From contig NZ_CP113797.1 of the NCBI RefSeq assembly GCF_026802175.1, positions 2,457,026 to 2,521,025 on the forward strand: a stretch of DNA of 64,000 nt, written 5' to 3'. Shown here piece by piece: positions 54,837-63,989 of this stretch (within the stretch, counting starts at the first letter, position 1; every line of letters starts with the position of its first letter). The notes beneath the pieces were generated by a model. That model did no database searches. It was not told where the DNA came from and was given only the letters and a program-made list of their open reading frames with translations. The position numbers and the translations under genes were made by a program. This DNA comes from Thermocoleostomius sinensis A174. Lineage in GTDB: Bacteria; Cyanobacteriota; Cyanobacteriia; Elainellales; Elainellaceae.

Positions 54837-57800
54837 TTACGCTTCCAATCCAGGTAGGGGTGGAGTATTCGATCGTCCACTCTTCCCGGTTTTTGTGCCT
54901 TTCGATCTACCTTTCTTCTCGGCTTGCTTGCCGCCCAGGAGTTCTTGCTCGTAGCGTTGCTGATTCAGGTCGAGCAGTCGTGCCAGCACTTCATCATGAG
55001 TAGCTTCGTTCCAACGGTAGCGATAGGGCTTTTTGCGGCGTGAGGAGTGGTTAGTAGTTAGTGAGGAGTGGTTAGTCTGTCTACTATTCACTGCCCACTG
55101 ATCACTATTCACTGCCCACTGATCACTATTCACTGCCCACTGATCACTATCCACCTCATCCTCATCCTCATAATCCAGCAGGAATTCGCATTGGGGTTGA
55201 ATGTCATCCCAGCCGTAGGCAGCAAGAACCGCACGATCCATTTCGTCATGCAGTTGGCGCAGTTTGAGGATGTCGGGATCGAATTCGTTGGGGTCGTGGA
55301 AGCGGTTGTAGGTTTGGGTCAAGCCTTCGTTGTTGCGAACCATCAGATCGGCGCGGAAGTCGTAGTATTGTTTGCCAATGGCTTCTAGAGTGGATAGTGG
55401 GTGAGTGGATAGTGGTGAGTGTTCTTTACTATTCACTATCCCCTGATCACTATTTCCCTCTTCACTATTCACTATCCCCTGATCACTATTTCCCTCTTTA
55501 CTATTCACTATCCCCTGATCACTGATGACTCTGGGGAAGGGGAAGGTTTCAAAACAATCAGAAGGTGTGTATTGCAAATCGTCCTTCAGAGTAGAACTAA
55601 AAAATCGTGTCCAAATTTCATGAATACGAGATTGAAGAATTGCAAATGGCGGATATGTATCGAAGGGAAAAACGACAGTTTTCTCGTTGTAAACCATACC
55701 TTTTGGTAGAAATGTAAACGCACATGATTTGCTGATACGAGAAATAACTAACACCCGATCGCATTCTGCAATTGCTTTTCTTAACTCAACTCTATCAGCA
55801 CCGAAAAGCCACCATTTTGCAGCAACAGTTTTATTCCAAGAATTCTTAGGAGGCAAAGCAATCCTTGTAGGTTTAACTTTCTCTTCAACAATCGCCATCA
55901 AGTCAGGATGCTTTCGCGCTTCAGCTTCGCTCATTTCTCCAAAATTAATCACATAGCGATGGTGAGAATGAGTTGGGCTACTGTTCACTTCTTCGCCACC
56001 AATATAAGGGAAAATACATTCCTGATTGCGTCGATCTTTCTCAATCAAACGATGCATTTCAGCGATCGGTGTTGCATCTTCATTTGTGTCATCAAAAGTG
56101 AATCCCATACCCAAAACAATGCTGCCCTGAAAACTCTTATTAGCATTCGCCAGCAATGTATTGGGATTATTATTTCCACCTTTGGGGAACAGAAACGCGG
56201 AGATCAACGGAACTTCTTTCCCATCTAAGAATTTTGCTTCTTTATACAGTCCTTTGTAGATGTGAATCACGCTCACCACAACCGCCGCTTGCCCCACCCA
56301 TTTCACCCGTTTGCGAGCGTTGTAGATTGTGCCGCCATGCTCACAGATCCAGCGTAACCCTGTGCTGCGCGTATCGCCTTGAGCGATCGTATTTGTCGCA
56401 ATCAATCCAAAACTGCCGCCTTCTCGCAGTAGCTCATGCGATTTGCGGAAGAAATAAGCCACCAAATCAGAATTACCATGTGACTCTGGATAGTATTCCT
56501 TGAGCCAAAGCAAGTAGTTCTCGGCATTACCGCTGATAATGGTATTTTTGCCCGCAAAAGGTGGATTGCCAATGATGCAATCAAACCCCGGATTTTCCCG
56601 CTCAAATACCTCTAGAAATTCATCTTCCCAGTTGAATGGGACGACTGCATGTTTACCCATTCTCAGCCGCTCTGAAATTTGCCACAACTCTGAAGCATTC
56701 ACCCAACCCGCTTCATAGCCGATCAGCTTACTGCTATATTCCTGCTGTTTTTGCTGCCGCTGTTTGCGCGTTCTGCCCTCCAACTCAGCCTGAATCATGG
56801 CATCCGCAACTAAGCCTTCCCGCGCCGGGTTCACGTCCAGCCCTTCAGCATCGTAAATTTTCAGCTTTGCCAAAAATTGCTCTAGTTTCGCCGCTCGCTG
56901 TTTCGCGTTTGTGCCCTCAAAAAATGCCGACACCATCAAATCTGCGGCAAGGCGCGATCGACGCAGTAAATCTTCCGACTCCTGTAGATAACGCCGTTTC
57001 GCATCCTCATCTGCATCTGTTTGGGTATCTGCATTCTGAATCTTCTGGCGAGTTTTTAAAATTCGTGAGGTTGTCTCTGCCTCTGCCTCTGCTTTTAACC
57101 GTCGCTGATACTCATCCAGCGTTGGCTCATAAAACGCCTTTTGGCTAAACTGCAAAATTTCCCTGCGCTTTACCCCCACCAAAGAATCGCCACACTTCAA
57201 CGAGTGATCCAGAAACGTAAACGGCATACTCTTTGAAAGCGTAAACAGCCACAGTGATAGCTTTGCCAAATTCACAGCAAAGGGGTTTTTATCCACACCA
57301 TACAAGCACCGCTGCGCCACCAACCGCCGCGCATACAGCAACGGTTCCTCTCCCTCCGGCAAATCCTCCGGTAAACCATCCCGGTTCCATGCCGTTTCTA
57401 CCTGGTCTGCCAATTGGCGACAGGCTTCCACCAAAAATGCTCCGCTCCCCATCGCAATATCCGCTACTTTCAGCGATAGGATTTGTTCTGCGGTGGGCTT
57501 GTCACCCAATGCCGCTAAAACTGGGCGCAATGCCGTTTCTACAATTGGTTCTGTGAGCGATCGCGGTGTGTAGTGTGAGCCAGTTCGTCGTCGTTCCTCA
57601 CCGGGCTGCAAATACAGTGACCCCGCAGGTAATAAATTGGGTGTGCGTGGTGACACCTTGCGACCCAATGCGGCTACCACGTCCGTCGCCGTTTTCGCCG
57701 CCTTTAACTCATTCAGTGCCTTGCCTGCGACCTTACACGCCGCCCAGTTTTGCAACAGTTTAGCGCGATCGCCTGGTTTCGCTGCCAGTAGCGTTTCCAC

Positions 57801-59270
57801 ATTCACCACCACATCCTGGGGACGTACTGCGATCGATGTTCCCTCTGCCCGTTCAATGGCAAAACCCATGATCGCGGTGTACACAGACCCAATTTCAGAG
57901 ACTCCGAGTGACCTGTACGACAACCGTTCGCCATTCAACATCAGTAGGCGATCGAGCATCCGATACACCACACCATCGGGAATGCGCGGAACGTTTGGGC
58001 AGAGGGGAGTGGGGAGTCGGGAGTGAGGAGTCGGGAGTGAGGAGTGGTTAGTGAGGAGTGGGGAGTGGTTAGTCTGTCCACTATTCCCTCCACTATTCAC
58101 TGCCCACTGATCACTATCCCCTATCCCCTGCTCACTATTCCCTCTCCCCTCCAAAAACGCATACTCATCCGGATCAAACAATTGTCCATGCCGCGCCGGA
58201 AGATACTCTGGAGTTTCTCCACCCCCGTCATAGACCAGTCGAAACAGGCTCAACAGCCACGCCCAGGCTCCATACCGTTGATCCATCGTGTCGGGATAGT
58301 TGCCTGCATCCGATCGCAGCCGCTCAAATAAACCTGATACCGCATAGTTACGCTGATATAGGTCATCTCCCGGCATCAGCCCCTCATCCTCTGCATATAG
58401 CAGAAACACCAGCCGCATCAGCGTTGTGATCAGCCCACCATAAATGTGCTGCGGATTTTGGCTTGCCAGTTCGCCCAATAGTCTGCCGTTGACTGCTGCA
58501 TCTGCCATCTGAAAACCACGCAGGAGTTCCCATAGGGCATCTACCACCTGATTTGCCAGCGCAGTCGAAACCTCTGCCTGATACTTACGGCTCTCTTCCA
58601 ACAAATCCTTCAGCCGTCGCCCCGTTGGAGCCGTAAATACCCGATAGGCAGAGAGCAACATTTCCATTGCCCCCAAGATCAGCCGCCCTGATACTTCACA
58701 CATTGCCTGCACCGGAAACGTCAGGTGTCCCGACGATTCCCCTTTCGGTGCATAAACTAATCGGATGTCTGTCCCGTTGCACAAAATCCCGATCGGAACC
58801 CCTGCCTCCCGCAGCAACCGCTCAAACTTTGCCTGGGGACTGGCTGCCCATTTACCTGTCTTTTCGTCTGCTGAATTCACCTCATCCAGATTTGCTCCCG
58901 GAGCAATCACCTGAATCAGCATCAGCCAGCCATCGCTGTCCTGTACTCCATAACTAGGTGCAAGAATTTCGCCATAATCCGGCAACGCAACTTCCAATTC
59001 CCTTAAAGCATCACTGCTAATCAGATCGCTTGACTCCCAACCCAGTACATCCACCACAAACATCTGAAAATCGAAAATCCAGGCGCGGCTGTCATCTACT
59101 AGTTGAAGATCGCGACTGATTGCCGACAACAGCGATTGCTGTAAACCCACTACATTGCGATTGACGATCGCTTGTGCTTTCACCAATGCTGGAGGCGAAA
59201 CGACCAGCCCCACAGGTTGCAGGAAGCCGAGCCACTCTTTATGTCGAAGCAATTCTGGATCAGTTGCCAT
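54837..59270 (-). CDS. drmMI: DISARM adenine-specific DNA methyltransferase DrmMI
   Basis: A 1477-aa N6-adenine methylase of the Eco57I/PglX-like class. SAM motif I is VADIAMGSGAFLVEACRQL (about 600) and the catalytic motif IV is CIIGNPPFAGKN (about 898), with RRTGSHYTPRSLTEPIVE just before motif I. In class 1 DISARM this enzyme marks host DNA as self. The protein is longer than relatives partly because three low-complexity segments built of short repeats are inserted in frame (about residues 370-425, 1250-1290 and 1370-1410, with SDQWAVN or SDQGIVNS units). All lie outside the catalytic motifs. Confidence 0.88.
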   Translation of the reverse strand: MATDPELLRHKEWLGFLQPVGLVVSPPALVKAQAIVNRNVVGLQQSLLSAISRDLQLVDDSRAWIFDFQMFVVDVLGWESSDLISSDALRELEVALPDYGEILAPSYGVQDSDGWLMLIQVIAPGANLDEVNSADEKTGKWAASPQAKFERLLREAGVPIGILCNGTDIRLVYAPKGESSGHLTFPVQAMCEVSGRLILGAMEMLLSAYRVFTAPTGRRLKDLLEESRKYQAEVSTALANQVVDALWELLRGFQMADAAVNGRLLGELASQNPQHIYGGLITTLMRLVFLLYAEDEGLMPGDDLYQRNYAVSGLFERLRSDAGNYPDTMDQRYGAWAWLLSLFRLVYDGGGETPEYLPARHGQLFDPDEYAFLEGRGNSEQGIGDSDQWAVNSGGNSGQTNHSPLLTNHSSLPTPHSRLPTPLCPNVPRIPDGVVYRMLDRLLMLNGERLSYRSLGVSEIGSVYTAIMGFAIERAEGTSIAVRPQDVVVNVETLLAAKPGDRAKLLQNWAACKVAGKALNELKAAKTATDVVAALGRKVSPRTPNLLPAGSLYLQPGEERRRTGSHYTPRSLTEPIVETALRPVLAALGDKPTAEQILSLKVADIAMGSGAFLVEACRQLADQVETAWNRDGLPEDLPEGEEPLLYARRLVAQRCLYGVDKNPFAVNLAKLSLWLFTLSKSMPFTFLDHSLKCGDSLVGVKRREILQFSQKAFYEPTLDEYQRRLKAEAEAETTSRILKTRQKIQNADTQTDADEDAKRRYLQESEDLLRRSRLAADLMVSAFFEGTNAKQRAAKLEQFLAKLKIYDAEGLDVNPAREGLVADAMIQAELEGRTRKQRQQKQQEYSSKLIGYEAGWVNASELWQISERLRMGKHAVVPFNWEDEFLEVFERENPGFDCIIGNPPFAGKNTIISGNAENYLLWLKEYYPESHGNSDLVAYFFRKSHELLREGGSFGLIATNTIAQGDTRSTGLRWICEHGGTIYNARKRVKWVGQAAVVVSVIHIYKGLYKEAKFLDGKEVPLISAFLFPKGGNNNPNTLLANANKSFQGSIVLGMGFTFDDTNEDATPIAEMHRLIEKDRRNQECIFPYIGGEEVNSSPTHSHHRYVINFGEMSEAEARKHPDLMAIVEEKVKPTRIALPPKNSWNKTVAAKWWLFGADRVELRKAIAECDRVLVISRISKSCAFTFLPKGMVYNEKTVVFPFDTYPPFAILQSRIHEIWTRFFSSTLKDDLQYTPSDCFETFPFPRVISDQGIVNSKEGNSDQGIVNSEEGNSDQGIVNSKEHSPLSTHPLSTLEAIGKQYYDFRADLMVRNNEGLTQTYNRFHDPNEFDPDILKLRQLHDEMDRAVLAAYGWDDIQPQCEFLLDYEDEDEVDSDQWAVNSDQWAVNSDQWAVNSRQTNHSSLTTNHSSRRKKPYRYRWNEATHDEVLARLLDLNQQRYEQELLGGKQAEKKGRSKGTKTGKSGRSNTPPLPGLEA
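55086..55148. repeat. Three perfect 21-bp repeats inside drmMI
   Basis: Three identical 21-bp units (55086-55106, 55107-55127, 55128-55148; each contains CCCACTGATCACT) encode SDQWAVN three times on the minus strand. Flanking DNA (55030-55085) is of the same short-repeat style and encodes RQTNHSSLTTNHSS. Confidence 0.92.
55426..55522. repeat. 36-bp repeats inside drmMI
   Basis: Two full 36-bp units and a partial third (CTATTCACTATCCCCTGATC in each) encode NSDQGIVNS(E/K)EG on the minus strand. The unit is twelve codons, so the frame is kept. Confidence 0.88.
58000..58155. repeat. Short-repeat insertion in the N-terminal half of drmMI
   Basis: A patch of GGGGAGT, GAGTGGTTAGT, CACTATTC and CCCACTGATCACT motifs encodes a Ser/Asn/Pro/His-rich low-complexity segment (QGIGDSDQWAVNSGG and NHSPLLTNHSSLPTPHS). 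It belongs to the same repeat family as the other two patches and keeps the frame. Confidence 0.8.
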
Positions 59271-59276
59271 TTTAAG

Positions 59277-59346
59277 TAGATAGTAGTTAGTAGATGGTGG
59301 TTGGTAGATAGTGGTTGGTAGATAGTGGTTAGTAGATAGTGGTTAG
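59277..59346. repeat. TAGTTAGTAGATAGTGG-type repeat array
   Basis: Several copies of (GATAGTGGTTGGTA / GATAGTGGTTAGTA) fill the spacer between the S23-like gene and drmMI. They overlap the end of the S23-like gene by a few bases and lie immediately before the drmMI start codon, so they may form part of its leader. Confidence 0.8.
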
Positions 59347-59711
59347 TGGCTGAGTTTTTTGCGAAGTGTAGATAGCATCTTTCGCAGTTCAGTGATGAGT
59401 ACAAAAGAGTCGTTGCTTTCGGCTTTTGTGCAATAACCTAGTTCAACCGCAACGATAAGTTGAGTGTCTAATTCAGCAATTGAACCTTCTGCGATCGATA
59501 AAAATTGGATGAACTGCTGTGTTGTATGACGGGCTTGTCCTTCGGCAATGTTGGAAGGAATTGACACAGCCGCTCGTCTCATTTGAGAAATAAGACCAAA
59601 TTTCTCTTCAGCAGGAAAGTTTTGAGTTAGCTGATAAATCCGCTTAACTAAAACAATTCCCCGTTGCCAAACAATCAAGTCCTTGTAGTCCTTAACGCTA
59701 TTTCCACTCAT
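59343..59711 (-). CDS. Four-helix bundle (S23/bAvd-like) protein
   Basis: A 122-aa protein of the 23S-rRNA-intervening-sequence/four-helix-bundle family: YKDLIVWQRGIVLVKRIY, FGLISQMRRAAVSIPSNIAEG and QFIQFLSIAEGSIAELDTQL. It is related to the accessory Avd proteins of diversity-generating retroelements, but no reverse transcriptase or variable repeat is nearby. It lies between drmD and drmMI, with short-repeat arrays on both sides, and is not a normal DISARM gene. Function unknown. Confidence 0.85.
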   Translation of the reverse strand: MSGNSVKDYKDLIVWQRGIVLVKRIYQLTQNFPAEEKFGLISQMRRAAVSIPSNIAEGQARHTTQQFIQFLSIAEGSIAELDTQLIVAVELGYCTKAESNDSFVLITELRKMLSTLRKKLSH

Positions 59712-59835
59712 CTGTTTCCTCCCCTTTCACTTCCCACTTCCCACTTTTCACTCCCCACTAACTACTAACCACTCCCCACTAACCACTTCCCACTCCCCAC
59801 TAACCACTTCCCACTCACTTCCCACTAACCACTAA
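59712..59835. repeat. CCCACTAACCACTTCCCACTCCC-type repeat array
   Basis: A run of heptamer-like units (CCCACTT, CCCACTA, ACCACTC, ACCACTT) on the plus strand between the S23-like gene and drmD. The array runs into the last codons of drmD. This is a typical cyanobacterial short tandemly repeated sequence. Confidence 0.85.
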
Positions 59836-62800
59836 CGGGTTGCAAGTACACCAAACCAACAGGCTCTATTCGCACCGCTTTGACTTGATAGGCAGCTTTA
59901 ATTCGAGCAGGTTCGCTAATGAGTTCGACCTCTAGCGACTGCAATCGCCTTTCCCAGTGGCGACGATCGGCTTCTAGCTGCTGTGCTTCGGCTTCAGCAA
60001 ATAGCGATAGCTGGAGATTACCTGCGGTTTCTTTTTGGCGTTTGAGGATGCGATCGCGCTGCTCCTCTAAAATTGCCTGCATCTCTTCAGCTTCCTTCTG
60101 TCCCCGTGCTTGCAGCTTTTTCTGGGCACGTTCAATCAAAACAGCCGCACGGCGATCCAAATGCGGTCTCAGTTCCTCCACATCTTGTGCTGCCGCTTGT
60201 CTGAGGCGTTGTTGTACCGATTCAGGCACCTGATGCAGTCGGGGACTTGCTAGCGAGGTTTCTAGAACTTGCAACACATTGTCTTTTTCACCTTCGCCCA
60301 GCGGACGCAGTTTCGATCGCCCCCGTGCCTCCGGTGCAATCCACTCGGCAGCCACAGCAATCACTTCATCGTGCAACCGAGAAGCGCGATCGCCATACAG
60401 CGACAGCCGTCCCAACACAACTACACTGAGAATCGGGCGATCGGTCAGGCAGACACAGGCACGAGTCAACTCATCGTGCAGAAAGCCTTGCGCCAAAAAT
60501 CGCGACAACAACCGCTGCACAATCCGGTGTTCTAGGTGCAAATGCACCACTTCACCATCCAGTGAACCTGGATCACGGAAAACGACTGGACGAATAGGAG
60601 ATTCCCGCCGCCAGTCCCAAAGCTTCTGCCCCCGTTTTCGAGGTGCTCTTAAGGTATCCAGTGTTGTTGCCCAGGTCGGATCAGCGCCAAACCGCTGATC
60701 GAGGGCAGGAATGTCCCATTTCGCAGTAGCAGGCTCGTAAGCTGCTTCGTTCGGATCAACGGGTTGAAGGGAATTGGCTCCTAAAATTTCCAATGAAGCA
60801 GAGATGGCATCGCGAAAATGGCGATCGTCCAACCCTAACCACTTCTGCGACTCGCTCAGCATTCCCTGAAGCAGCGCGTTTTGCTGTTCTAACTCCTGTC
60901 GCCGTAACCGTACTTGCTCCAGTTCTTCGCTGATCATTTCAGCATTGAACGATGATTCATCCGTCTGATCTGCTTTAGCAATCGCCGCTTCCAACCGCGC
61001 CGCTTCCCCATGCTGAATGCCATCTGCTAATAACTGGTTGACATTCCGCTCCAACACCAGCGATAGGCTGCCCAACTCCCGTTGGATAATATCGGTTTTT
61101 CTGAGCAGCGTATCGAGTACCCGATCTTCAGTGCGCTGAGAAAATACGAAATAGTGACAGTAGACAACAGGCGATCGCTGGAGTTTGCGGTCAATTCTGC
61201 CATTTCGCTGCTCTAGGCGTGAGGGGTTCCAGGGCAAATCAAAATGGAACAAGTCGGCACAATGATTTTGCAGGTTTACCCCTTCTCTTGCCGCATCAGT
61301 GGCGATTAGAATTCGCAGTGGATGTTTGGCAGGATCACTGTTAAAGGCGAGCTTAATCTCTTCCCGTCGATCGTCTCCCATGCCGCCATGAAACACAGCA
61401 ATCCGCTGACGTTCCTGATCAGAACCCGCAATGATTGCCTGTAACTGCTGCTGGAGGTAACGTTTGGTGTCGGTGTATTCCGTAAAGATGATGACGCGGC
61501 GATCGTTCCAGGTTGCTCCATCCGTCCCTAACTCAGGGCATTGATTGTCCTGAATCCATTGCGCTAACTTTTGAATGCGAGGATCGGGCAAATGACGAGC
61601 AGCATTGGCAATCTGCGTCATCTCATCCAGCAGTTCCAATTCCCGTGCAGATGGAATAGAAGCGTCTTGCTCGGTTGCCACCCGCATCTGAGCGTTCTCT
61701 TCCGCCTCTACCTCGTCTTCAGTTAACTCAGCGCGATCGTCATCTGCTCCTGCTGATTCTTGCAGTAAAGGAAATGACAGGCTATTCCTATTTTTAGTTT
61801 CTGCCAGAGGAGATGATGCTTGTTTCGCTTGTTTGGCGATCAGCACTTCACCACTATGTTTGGCGATTGCCGTCTGATGAACTTTCAACGTTCGGGCAAA
61901 TGCTTCAATGGATGAGAGCAACCGCTTTTGCAGCGACAGCAGTACCAATGCCGCTGCCCTTTGGGTTGATTTGGGCGCAACCTTAAGCCGCTCCTCTCGC
62001 AGTTGTCGATACGCTTGCAGCAACCGAGACAACTGAAGTTCCGGAGCATCACTGGGTAGTCCATCAATGCTCATGCGAACCACAATTCGCTCTGGAAAAT
62101 CATCCCCAATCTCACGCAGATCGCTTTTGAGCCGTCGTACCATCACTGCATCCAGCAGTTTACGATTTCGTACAGGTACACCTCGACAAAACCGTTGTGG
62201 ATCAAGGATTTCGAGCAGTGCTGCAAAACTATTTGAGTGACCGTTGTGGGGAGTCGCAGACAGAAACAGCTTATGCTCAAACCGAGGAGCTAAATCACGC
62301 ACCGTGCGGGTTAATTGAGAGTCGATCGCGTACTTGGCTCCACTGGCAGGTGCCGCATTATGCGCTTCATCCAAAATCAACATTGCCCCTGCCGAGAATT
62401 CTCCCAACCAGTCTCGTAACGGTGCTGCATAAGTTTCGTCACGCAGCAGCGCATGGGAAATGATAAAGCGGGTATGGGTTGTCCAGGGATTAATGCTATA
62501 ACCGCGCTCTCGCCGCCGACTGGCAACAAATTCGCGATCGACAATCAAAAACGTCAGCCCAAAGCGGCTTTCCATTTCTTCCTGCCACTGTCGCACCACA
62601 GAAGGAGGACAAGAGATGACCACCCGCCGCACCTTTTGGCGCATCAGCATCTCGCGCAGAATTAGCCCTGCCTCGATCGTCTTGCCCAAACCCACATCAT
62701 CGGCAATGAATAGCCCAACTCTAGGCATCAGCAATGCCTTCCGCAACGGTTCAAGCTGATAGGCTTTTACCTCAATTCCTGCCCGGTAGGGAGCCTGAAA

Positions 62801-63097
62801 CAGTTTTGGGTCTGTAGAGGTAACGCAACTCCAGCGTAGGGTATGCAAGTAAGCCGAAAATAGTTTGGGATTATCAAAGCCTCTTGCAGCAACGGATTCC
62901 CACGAGGCTGTTCCAATGTAGCGAGCATCAACTTCCCGTTCCCAAAGTATCTCTAACGTCTCGCCTAGTGCATCATCATCTAAACAAGCAAGACGCACTC
63001 GTGTATCTTCTTGAGGTGTGTGCGTCTCTAAAACGTCTTCGACCAAATATTGCCGAGAGCGAACTCGGACAATACTTCCAACCTCAACAGCCGTCAT
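59825..63097 (-). CDS. drmD: DISARM SNF2-type helicase DrmD
   Basis: A 1090-aa SNF2-family ATPase: Q-motif region YQLEPLRKALLMPRVGLFIA, Walker A DDVGLGKTIEAGLIL (about 131), DEAH box ILDEAHNAAP (about 243), motif III LSATPHNGHS, and C-terminal helicase motifs IIFTEYTDTKRYL, IATDAAREGVNLQ and LEQRNGRIDR. A long coiled coil (about 940-1040) precedes the end. DrmD defines class 1 DISARM, together with DrmMI. It is the first gene of the leftward island. Confidence 0.93.
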   Translation of the reverse strand: MTAVEVGSIVRVRSRQYLVEDVLETHTPQEDTRVRLACLDDDALGETLEILWEREVDARYIGTASWESVAARGFDNPKLFSAYLHTLRWSCVTSTDPKLFQAPYRAGIEVKAYQLEPLRKALLMPRVGLFIADDVGLGKTIEAGLILREMLMRQKVRRVVISCPPSVVRQWQEEMESRFGLTFLIVDREFVASRRRERGYSINPWTTHTRFIISHALLRDETYAAPLRDWLGEFSAGAMLILDEAHNAAPASGAKYAIDSQLTRTVRDLAPRFEHKLFLSATPHNGHSNSFAALLEILDPQRFCRGVPVRNRKLLDAVMVRRLKSDLREIGDDFPERIVVRMSIDGLPSDAPELQLSRLLQAYRQLREERLKVAPKSTQRAAALVLLSLQKRLLSSIEAFARTLKVHQTAIAKHSGEVLIAKQAKQASSPLAETKNRNSLSFPLLQESAGADDDRAELTEDEVEAEENAQMRVATEQDASIPSARELELLDEMTQIANAARHLPDPRIQKLAQWIQDNQCPELGTDGATWNDRRVIIFTEYTDTKRYLQQQLQAIIAGSDQERQRIAVFHGGMGDDRREEIKLAFNSDPAKHPLRILIATDAAREGVNLQNHCADLFHFDLPWNPSRLEQRNGRIDRKLQRSPVVYCHYFVFSQRTEDRVLDTLLRKTDIIQRELGSLSLVLERNVNQLLADGIQHGEAARLEAAIAKADQTDESSFNAEMISEELEQVRLRRQELEQQNALLQGMLSESQKWLGLDDRHFRDAISASLEILGANSLQPVDPNEAAYEPATAKWDIPALDQRFGADPTWATTLDTLRAPRKRGQKLWDWRRESPIRPVVFRDPGSLDGEVVHLHLEHRIVQRLLSRFLAQGFLHDELTRACVCLTDRPILSVVVLGRLSLYGDRASRLHDEVIAVAAEWIAPEARGRSKLRPLGEGEKDNVLQVLETSLASPRLHQVPESVQQRLRQAAAQDVEELRPHLDRRAAVLIERAQKKLQARGQKEAEEMQAILEEQRDRILKRQKETAGNLQLSLFAEAEAQQLEADRRHWERRLQSLEVELISEPARIKAAYQVKAVRIEPVGLVYLQPVSG

Positions 63098-63434
63098 TTG
63101 TATTCACCCCAAAAAACGCGCAGCAAAATTTCCCGCGTTTATGGCACGTCATCAGCGACGAATCACCATATCGACGGATCAACAGCAATAGACGTAGAAA
63201 TACGTAGGTTAACCTGACACTTTGGTCACTCTCAAAAAAGACAAACGTCAGGTGTAACTCTTCTCAGAATGCCCTGCATCTACAAATCTCTAACTTCTCT
63301 GAGGTCTCCAGGATTAAAACAATGTACTTAATCAAAAATTCACTTTGAATACGCAAGTGCAAAGCAATGTCATTTTTTCTATTAGTAAAATCAAACTGAC
63401 AGAAACTGAGCAACTGAAACAGATTGGAGAATTT
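63098..63434. promoter_or_regulatory. Divergent region upstream of drmD
   Basis: A 337-bp gap. An inverted repeat ACCTGAC (63212-63218) / GTCAGGT (63247-63253), centre spacing 35 bp, lies 115-155 bp upstream of drmD and could bind a regulator. No other feature is clear. Confidence 0.4.
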
Positions 63435-63745
63435 ATGAACCCATCTGATAAAATTTCGCTGCAACACCACGAGCAAGTTCGTTTTGTTAAGAAACGAGAG
63501 ATCTCAAGGTTGTCAGGACTCTCTGGAGTCACCCTCAACAAATATCGCCTCTCCGGTACCTTAAGCGAAGATATTCACTGGGTTCGAGTTAATGTATTCA
63601 CTGGGTTCGAGTTAATGCAAAACTTGTTCTTTTTATTCTTGATTGGCTTCATCATATTAATGATCCGATTGCTCATCAACGAGGTATCGAATCTTATCTA
63701 GAAACCCTACTTTCTAACCAAAAGAAACAGCAGCGATCGCGATAG
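63435..63745 (+). pseudogene. Small HTH-domain gene frameshifted by a 23-bp tandem duplication
   Basis: ATG 63435 has GGAG 5 nt upstream. The frame reads FVKKREISRLSGLSGVTLNK, YRLSGTLSEDIHWVRVN and then loses sense. A 23-bp tandem duplication (63573-63595 and 63596-63618) shifts the frame. Removing one copy restores an ORF continuing NAKLVLFILDWLHHINDPIA and ending SYLETLLSNQKKQQRSR at TAG 63745, about 95 aa. The intact protein would be a small HTH DNA-binding protein of a cyanobacterial family that I cannot name. The shifted frame ends at 63701 with a hydrophobic tail that is an artefact. Confidence 0.75.
63573..63618 (+). repeat. 23-bp tandem duplication
   Basis: Two adjacent copies of a 23-bp unit (core CACTGGGTTCGAGTTAATG), identical over the first 22 positions. 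This is the cause of the frameshift in the gene at 63435. Confidence 0.95.
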
Positions 63746-63782
63746 TTTGCTGATTGAAGCGGCTACAGATTGAGGATAAATA

Positions 63783-63989
63783 TCACTCAAGGTTAGAACA
63801 TCGTCTGTGTAAAAACTGAAGTACCTTAACTGTCGATGGGAAGCTGCTGTAATCTACCGATTGCAATCCCTCCTTTAGTTCACGAGCAAATGCCTCGTCA
63901 TCCCCTTCCCCGTGCTCCACATTACCCGCAACACTGGATGCATTTATGCGCTGTGCGACGAGGTGTCCAAAGTTATCCTTGAGTGTCAA
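63783..63989 (-). CDS. Hypothetical protein (68 aa)
   Basis: An unrecognised acidic 68-aa frame (MTLKDNFGHLVAQRINASSV, then EGDDEAFARELKEGLQSV, ending in a basic Cys-containing tail). It has protein-like composition and lies near the window edge, so it may be complete or the downstream part of something larger. No motif is visible. Confidence 0.4.
   Translation of the reverse strand: MTLKDNFGHLVAQRINASSVAGNVEHGEGDDEAFARELKEGLQSVDYSSFPSTVKVLQFLHRRCSNLE

Noticed and set aside
55086-55522. CRISPR array
   Set aside because: The repeats are directly adjacent without unique spacers and lie in an open frame; they are tandem repeats, not CRISPR.
57254-58026. Pro/Ser-rich plus-strand frames opposite drmMI
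   Set aside because: They are antisense shadows of conserved methylase sequence.
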